Of a DNA stretch of 9,853 nucleotides, positions 6,343 to 9,853 are shown piece after piece. Position 1 is the first letter of the stretch. Each line of letters starts with the position of its first letter. The stretch is taken from assembly GCA_023390245.1 (NCBI GenBank), contig JAEWDF010000117.1, positions 1-9,853 on the forward strand, in the 5' to 3' direction. Made by a program: the position numbers and the translations under genes. Under the pieces are notes generated by a model. It was given only the letters and a program-made list of their open reading frames with translations, was not told the DNA's origin and did no database searches. The DNA is from Pseudomonadota bacterium. Lineage in GTDB: Bacteria > Pseudomonadota > Alphaproteobacteria > Caulobacterales > Caulobacteraceae.

Positions 6343-6370
6343 AATATAGACCGAACGCGGCCTTGGCCAA
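6343..6370 (-). promoter_or_regulatory. Probable sigma-70-type promoter of degP
   Basis: On the minus strand TTGGCC (6365-6370; 4 of 6 match to TTGACA) and TATATT (6343-6348; 5 of 6 match to TATAAT) are 16 bases apart. This predicts a transcription start near 6336 and a leader of about 47 bases before the degP ATG. The -10 box stands out as an AT-rich patch in GC-rich DNA. I found no convincing stress-sigma (GGAAC/CGTT) pair. Confidence 0.5.
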
Positions 6371-6397
6371 TCTTCGGCTGGCGATCGTTGTTCCCGT

Positions 6398-6904
6398 CTA
6401 GCGCCCGCCGTGTGGCGAGGTTGCGTCAGCTTCGCGGCGAAGCCTCTCATTCTCGAGAGTCTCGGCCAGCCGCGCCTCCTCCTCCGGCGACAGAGGCGGA
6501 ACGTCCGTGCGGCGCCGCCGCGCCCACAAGGCCATGGCCGCGCCGGCCAGAAACACCAGGGCGAACGGCCCGAACCACAGCAGCCAGGTGCCGACCCGCA
6601 CCGGCGGCCGGAACAGCACATAGTCGCCGAAGCGCCGCACCAGATCGTCGCGCACGGCCCGGTCGTCGGCGCCGGCGGCGATCTCCTCGCGGATCAGGCG
6701 GCGCATGTCGCCCGCCACCCCCGCCGGGCTGTCGGCGATGGATTCGTGCTGGCACACGACGCAGCGCACGTCCTTGAACAGGGCCTGGGCGCGCGCCTCC
6801 TGCGCCGCGTCGGGCAAGGGGCGGTCCGGCGCGGCGGGCGGCTCGGCCGCCGTTAGCATCACCGCCAGCACCGGCGCGGCCAAGAGGAGCGCCAGGCGCC
6901 TCAC
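6398..6904 (-). CDS. ccmH: Cytochrome c maturation protein CcmH (CycL), apocytochrome thiol-reduction subunit
   Basis: CcmH is a 168-residue periplasm-facing membrane protein that handles the reduced CxxCH thiols of apocytochrome c and works with CcmF and CcmI in haem ligation. The order is a signal or anchor segment (about 1-20), the redox motif RCVVCQHESIADS (47-59, with C48 and C51), a helical domain to about 100, one TM helix (about 105-127) and an acidic/basic cytoplasmic tail. The motif reads CQHES rather than the more usual CQNQS. The start is GTG at 6904, overlapping the ccmF stop in a GTGA arrangement. Unlike E. coli CcmH it is not fused to a CcmI-like TPR domain; that part is the separate gene at 9365. 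No terminator is visible after the TAG, so some readthrough into degP is possible. Confidence 0.94.
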   Translation of the reverse strand: MRRLALLLAAPVLAVMLTAAEPPAAPDRPLPDAAQEARAQALFKDVRCVVCQHESIADSPAGVAGDMRRLIREEIAAGADDRAVRDDLVRRFGDYVLFRPPVRVGTWLLWFGPFALVFLAGAAMALWARRRRTDVPPLSPEEEARLAETLENERLRREADATSPHGGR

Positions 6905-8889
6905 GCCGCCCGCCTCCGCCGCGCGCCGACGCCCAGCCGCAGCCGCCGGTCCAGCAGCGACAGCAGGCCGCCCAGCGCCATGATCGCCGGCCCCAGGAAG
7001 ATCAGCCGCGCCCACGGATTCCAGTACAGGCGTACGGTCCAGGCGGGCCGCCCCTCGACCTCGGCCCGCTCGCCCAGCACCACATAGACGTCGTCCAGTC
7101 CCCGGAAATCCAGCCCGACCTCGGTCGTCGTCTGCCCCCCGGCGGGAAAGAAGCGCCGCTCGGCCGTCACCGTCTCCGCGCGGCCGCGACCGTCCAGGGG
7201 CCGCACGGTCAGCCGCCCCTGCTCGGCCAGATAGTTCGGCCCCTCGACCACCCGCACGTCGTCCAGGGCGACGGTCCACGGCCCGGCCGACACCGCCTGC
7301 CCCAGCGAAAGCGCCCGCGCACTCTCGGCCTTGAAGCCCGTCTCGACCACCGCGCCCAGGATGAAGACCCCCAGGCCCAGGTGCGCCAGCGCCATGCCCC
7401 AGGCGCCCAGCGGCAGTCCTCGGGCCCGCCGCAGCGTCTCCGCGAGGGGAACGCGGAACAGCCGCACCCGCTCGGCGACCTCGGCCAGCGCCCCGGCGAT
7501 CAGCCAGGCCCCCAGGGCGACGCCGCCGGCGGCCAGCGCCCTCCTCGGCTCGAACAGGGCGAAGGCGGCCAGCCCTGCGGCCAGCGCCAGCACGGCGGCG
7601 GCCCACAGCCGCTGCACCGCGCCCCTCAGGTCGCCCCGCTTCCACGCCAGCAGCGGCCCGGCCGGCAGGATCAGGCAGGCGACGGTCATCAGCGGGACGA
7701 AGGTGGCGGCGAAATAGGGCGGCCCGACCGAGATGGTCGCTCCCGAAGCCGCCTCTAGGATCAGCGGATAGAGGGTGCCCAGGAGCACCGTCGCCGCCGC
7801 CGCCGTCAGGAACAGGTTGTTCAGCACCAGACCGCCCTCGCGGCTGACCGGCGCGAACAGGCCGCCGCCCTTCAGCTGCGGCGCGCGCCAGGCGAACAGG
7901 GCGAAGGCCGCCCCCGCCGTCAGCCCCAGGATCGCCAGCAGCATCATCCCCCGCTTGGGATCGACCGCGAAGGCGTGGACGCTGGTCAGCACGCCCGAGC
8001 GCACCAGGAAGGCGCCCAGCATGGAGAAGGTGAAGGCCAGCAGCGCCAGGAACACCGTCCACCCCGCCAGCGCGCCGCGCCGCTCGGTCACGACGGCGCT
8101 GTGCAGCAGGGCCGCCCCCGCCAGCCAGGGCATGAAGCTGGCGTTCTCGACCGGGTCCCAGAACCACCAGCCGCCCCAGCCCAGCTCGTAATAGGCCCAG
8201 AACGAACCCAGGGTGATGCCGACGGTCAGCAGCGCCCAGCTGGCCAGGGCCCAGGGCCGCACCCAGCGCCCCCAGGCGGGCCAGAAGGCGGTCTGCGCCC
8301 GCCCCTCGATCAGCGCCGCGACAGCCAGGGAGAAACAGACGGAAAAGCCGACATATCCGGCGTAGAGCAGCGGCGGATGGAAGGCCAACGCCGGGTCCTG
8401 CAGCAGCGGGTTCAGCGACGCCCCCTGGAACGGCGCGGGGTCCAGCCGCACGAACGGGCTGGAGGTGAAGACGGCGAAGGCCAGGAACAGCGCGGCCAGT
8501 CCGCCCTGCACCGCCACCGCCGAGGCCTTCAGCCCGAACGGCAGGCCGCGCGCCCGCGCCAGCGCCGCGCCGAACACCGTCAGCACCAGGCACCACAGCA
8601 GCAGCGACCCCTCGTGGCTGCCCCAGGCGCCCGCGACCTTGTAGAGCATCGGCTTGTCGGTGTGGCTGTTGGCCGCCACGTTCGACACCGAGAAGTCGCT
8701 GGTCACGAAGGCCAGGATCAGCGCCGCGAAGGCCAGGGCGACCGCGCCCGCCGCCGTGATGGCCGCGCCCTGCGCCGCGCCGGCCAGCACCGGGCTGCGC
8801 CTGACGCGCCCCGCCGCCGCCATTCCCGCCTGCAGCACCGACAACGCCAGCGCCAGGGCCAGGGCGAAGGCCCCGAACTCCGCCGTCAT
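6901..8889 (-). CDS. ccmF: Haem lyase subunit CcmF (CycK)
   Basis: CcmF is a 662-residue inner-membrane protein that reduces and transfers haem from holo-CcmE to apocytochrome c. It has many hydrophobic helices (roughly 14-15). The WWD haem-handling domain is GWGGWWFWDPVEN (237-249). Histidines at positions corresponding to the E. coli haem ligands are present: H171 (HPPLLYAGYVG), H263, H305 (SVHAFAVD) and H503. A large soluble periplasmic loop lies at about 520-618 before the last helix, and the tail is Arg-rich (RRRR, 657-660). Length matches the family (about 650). ATG 8889 overlaps the ccmE stop (ATGA), and its own stop overlaps the ccmH start, so translation of E, F and H should be coupled. 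All expected key residues are present and I see no sign of damage. Confidence 0.97.
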   Translation of the reverse strand: MTAEFGAFALALALALSVLQAGMAAAGRVRRSPVLAGAAQGAAITAAGAVALAFAALILAFVTSDFSVSNVAANSHTDKPMLYKVAGAWGSHEGSLLLWCLVLTVFGAALARARGLPFGLKASAVAVQGGLAALFLAFAVFTSSPFVRLDPAPFQGASLNPLLQDPALAFHPPLLYAGYVGFSVCFSLAVAALIEGRAQTAFWPAWGRWVRPWALASWALLTVGITLGSFWAYYELGWGGWWFWDPVENASFMPWLAGAALLHSAVVTERRGALAGWTVFLALLAFTFSMLGAFLVRSGVLTSVHAFAVDPKRGMMLLAILGLTAGAAFALFAWRAPQLKGGGLFAPVSREGGLVLNNLFLTAAAATVLLGTLYPLILEAASGATISVGPPYFAATFVPLMTVACLILPAGPLLAWKRGDLRGAVQRLWAAAVLALAAGLAAFALFEPRRALAAGGVALGAWLIAGALAEVAERVRLFRVPLAETLRRARGLPLGAWGMALAHLGLGVFILGAVVETGFKAESARALSLGQAVSAGPWTVALDDVRVVEGPNYLAEQGRLTVRPLDGRGRAETVTAERRFFPAGGQTTTEVGLDFRGLDDVYVVLGERAEVEGRPAWTVRLYWNPWARLIFLGPAIMALGGLLSLLDRRLRLGVGARRRRAA

Positions 8890-9368
8890 AGGGAGTCTGT
8901 CGCGCGGTCAGCCGTCGCGTCCGGCCGCCATTCGCCCTGTTGCTTCAGGCGGTCGGCGACCTCGCGCGGCATGTAGTTTTCGTCGTGCTTGGCCAGGACC
9001 TGGCTGGCGTGGAACACGCGGTCGGGGCCGAACGCCCCCTGCGCCACGATGCCCTGCCCTTCGCGGAACAGGTCCGGCAGGTCGCCGTGATACAGCACCC
9101 GCGTCGTCGCGGCGTTGTCGGTGACGACGAAGATCACCGCGCCGTCGGCCGACTTCCGGACGCTGCCCGTCTCGACCAGGCCGCCCAGGCGGATGTTGCG
9201 CCCCTCCGGCGCCTTGTCGGCGGTCGCTTCGGACGGCGAATAGAAGAAGGTCACGCTGTCCTGCATGGCCCACAGCGACAGGCCGACGGCCAGCGCCAGC
9301 ACGGGCGCCACGGCGATCACCACCCACAGGCGCCGCCGCGCCTTCGGCGATTTCGGCAGCCAGCTCAT
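8886..9368 (-). CDS. ccmE: Haem chaperone CcmE (CycJ)
   Basis: CcmE is a 160-residue membrane-anchored periplasmic chaperone that binds haem covalently and carries it from the CcmABCD side to CcmF. The N-terminus has a basic stretch (KSPKARRR, 6-13) and one TM anchor (about 15-34), followed by the OB-fold domain. The haem-binding motif VLAKHDENYMP has H128 as the covalent ligand and Y132 as the axial ligand, the HxxxY form rather than the cysteine variant. The C-terminal tail is short and polar. ATG 9368 overlaps the ccmI stop codon (ATGA). The longer open frame upstream to 9452 lies over ccmI and is rejected. This is a standard-length member. Confidence 0.97.
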   Translation of the reverse strand: MSWLPKSPKARRRLWVVIAVAPVLALAVGLSLWAMQDSVTFFYSPSEATADKAPEGRNIRLGGLVETGSVRKSADGAVIFVVTDNAATTRVLYHGDLPDLFREGQGIVAQGAFGPDRVFHASQVLAKHDENYMPREVADRLKQQGEWRPDATADRATDSL

Positions 9369-9853
9369 CGCGTCGTCTCCGCCGACATCCGCCGCTCCAG
9401 GTCCTGCCGGCGCGGGTCCGCCGGGTCCAGCGCCGCGATCAGCGGGCCCCACATCGCCCGCGTCGTCGCGCCGTCGCCGCGCCTCAGCGCCGCCTCGCCC
9501 AGGAAGAAGCGGGCGCCCAGTTGGTCGGGATCGCGCTTCACCGCCTCGCGGAAGGCGGCCTCGGCGTCCGCGCCGATCTGGTTGTCGTTGGCCCGCACCA
9601 GGCTTTCGCCCAGCCGCGCCCAGGCCGTGGCGTCGTCCGGCGTCAGCGCCAGCAGCTTGCGGAAGGCGGAGGCGGCGCCCAGCGGGTCGTCCGCCTCGAA
9701 CCGCGCGACGCCCAGCATGGCCAGGGCCTGGCGGTCGTCCGGCCGCTCCTCGGCGACCCGCGCCGCCACGGCCGCCAGCTGCGGCGGCTCCAGCGTGTCC
9801 AGCCGCGTGGCCCAGTCATCGACGCGGCGCTGATAGGGCTGGTCCGGCAGGCC
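9365..9853 (-). CDS. ccmI: Cytochrome c biogenesis protein CcmI (CycH), C-terminal 162 residues (start off window)
   Basis: This frame runs open from the window edge (GLPDQPYQRRVDDW...) to TGA at 9365-9367. CcmI is an inner-membrane protein whose periplasmic TPR domain holds the C-terminus of apocytochrome c for CcmF and CcmH. The fragment contains TPR-type repeats, visible as RQALAMLGVARFEADDPLGA, then AWARLGESLVRAN and ARFFLGEAALRRGD, each with the small-residue pattern of the repeat. The opening PDQPY is a familiar start of the TPR region in alphaproteobacterial CcmI. The N-terminal membrane part should lie upstream, outside the window. An apparent GTG start at 9769 is internal, because the frame and family similarity continue before it. 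Its position first in an I-E-F-H series supports the call. Confidence 0.9.
   Translation of the reverse strand, partial: GLPDQPYQRRVDDWATRLDTLEPPQLAAVAARVAEERPDDRQALAMLGVARFEADDPLGAASAFRKLLALTPDDATAWARLGESLVRANDNQIGADAEAAFREAVKRDPDQLGARFFLGEAALRRGDGATTRAMWGPLIAALDPADPRRQDLERRMSAETTR

Noticed and set aside
6290..6370. Extension of DegP by 27 residues to a TTG at 6370
   Set aside because: It would cover the likely promoter and put non-signal residues ahead of the export sequence. ATG 6289 has a good ribosome binding site.
6371..6397. ECF (EcfG-type) promoter starting at GGGAAC upstream of degP
   Set aside because: GGAAC is present, but no CGTT-like -10 occurs at 16-17 bases spacing; the TTGGCC/TATATT pair is better.
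6398..8596. 732-residue minus-strand frame that ends in CcmH, suggesting a giant CcmH fusion
   Set aside because: Only its last 168 residues are CcmH-like. The rest is an out-of-frame reading of ccmF, and the GTG at 6904 overlapping the ccmF stop is a better start.
9369..9452. 28-residue N-terminal extension of CcmE
   Set aside because: It is a Gly/Pro/Ala-rich out-of-frame reading of ccmI. The ATGA overlap at 9365-9368 gives the natural start.

Overview
The window looks like core chromosome of a high-GC alphaproteobacterium, most likely Caulobacteraceae (Brevundimonas or Caulobacter-like). The reasons are the very high GC, the gene order ccmI-ccmE-ccmF-ccmH / degP / response regulator / histidine kinase / glnE (which I recall from rhizobia and relatives), and two families of palindromic repeats familiar from this group. 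The genus is inference. Every credible gene is on the minus strand, so transcription runs from high to low coordinates. No stretch longer than about 150 bases lacks a gene. I see no rRNA, tRNA, CRISPR array, phage gene or classical insertion sequence.

Region 1 (9853 to 6398) is the haem-ligation half of the System I cytochrome c maturation pathway: ccmI (5' end off the window), ccmE, ccmF and ccmH. All three junctions are 4-base stop/start overlaps (ATGA, ATGA, GTGA), so this is one tightly coupled translation unit. CcmE carries the haem chaperone His/Tyr pair, CcmF the WWD domain and four ligand histidines, and CcmH the CxxC motif. ccmG is absent here, as in cycHJKL-type clusters.

Region 2 (6397 to 3991) holds a probable sigma-70 promoter, a DegP/HtrA periplasmic serine protease with an intact catalytic triad and two PDZ domains, a strong hairpin, and an OmpR-type response regulator.

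Region 3 (3990 to 3538) is the most unusual part. A small DUF559 (Vsr-like nuclease fold) gene is framed by two 50-base inverted repeats that match at 49 of 50 positions. Each repeat folds into two hairpins. The unit sits exactly between the response regulator and its histidine kinase. The repeat encodes the last 16 residues of the DUF559 protein and supplies the ribosome binding site of the kinase, which then has to start at TTG.

Region 4 (3537 to 1) holds the sensor histidine kinase, a second and unrelated 129-base element with perfect 31-base inverted ends (dRS3-like core), and the N-terminal two thirds of glnE, the glutamine synthetase adenylyltransferase/adenylyl-removing enzyme.

Taken together this is conserved envelope and nitrogen housekeeping: cytochrome c assembly, periplasmic quality control with a likely cognate two-component system, and GS control. 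Two repeat-derived elements have settled into its gene junctions.
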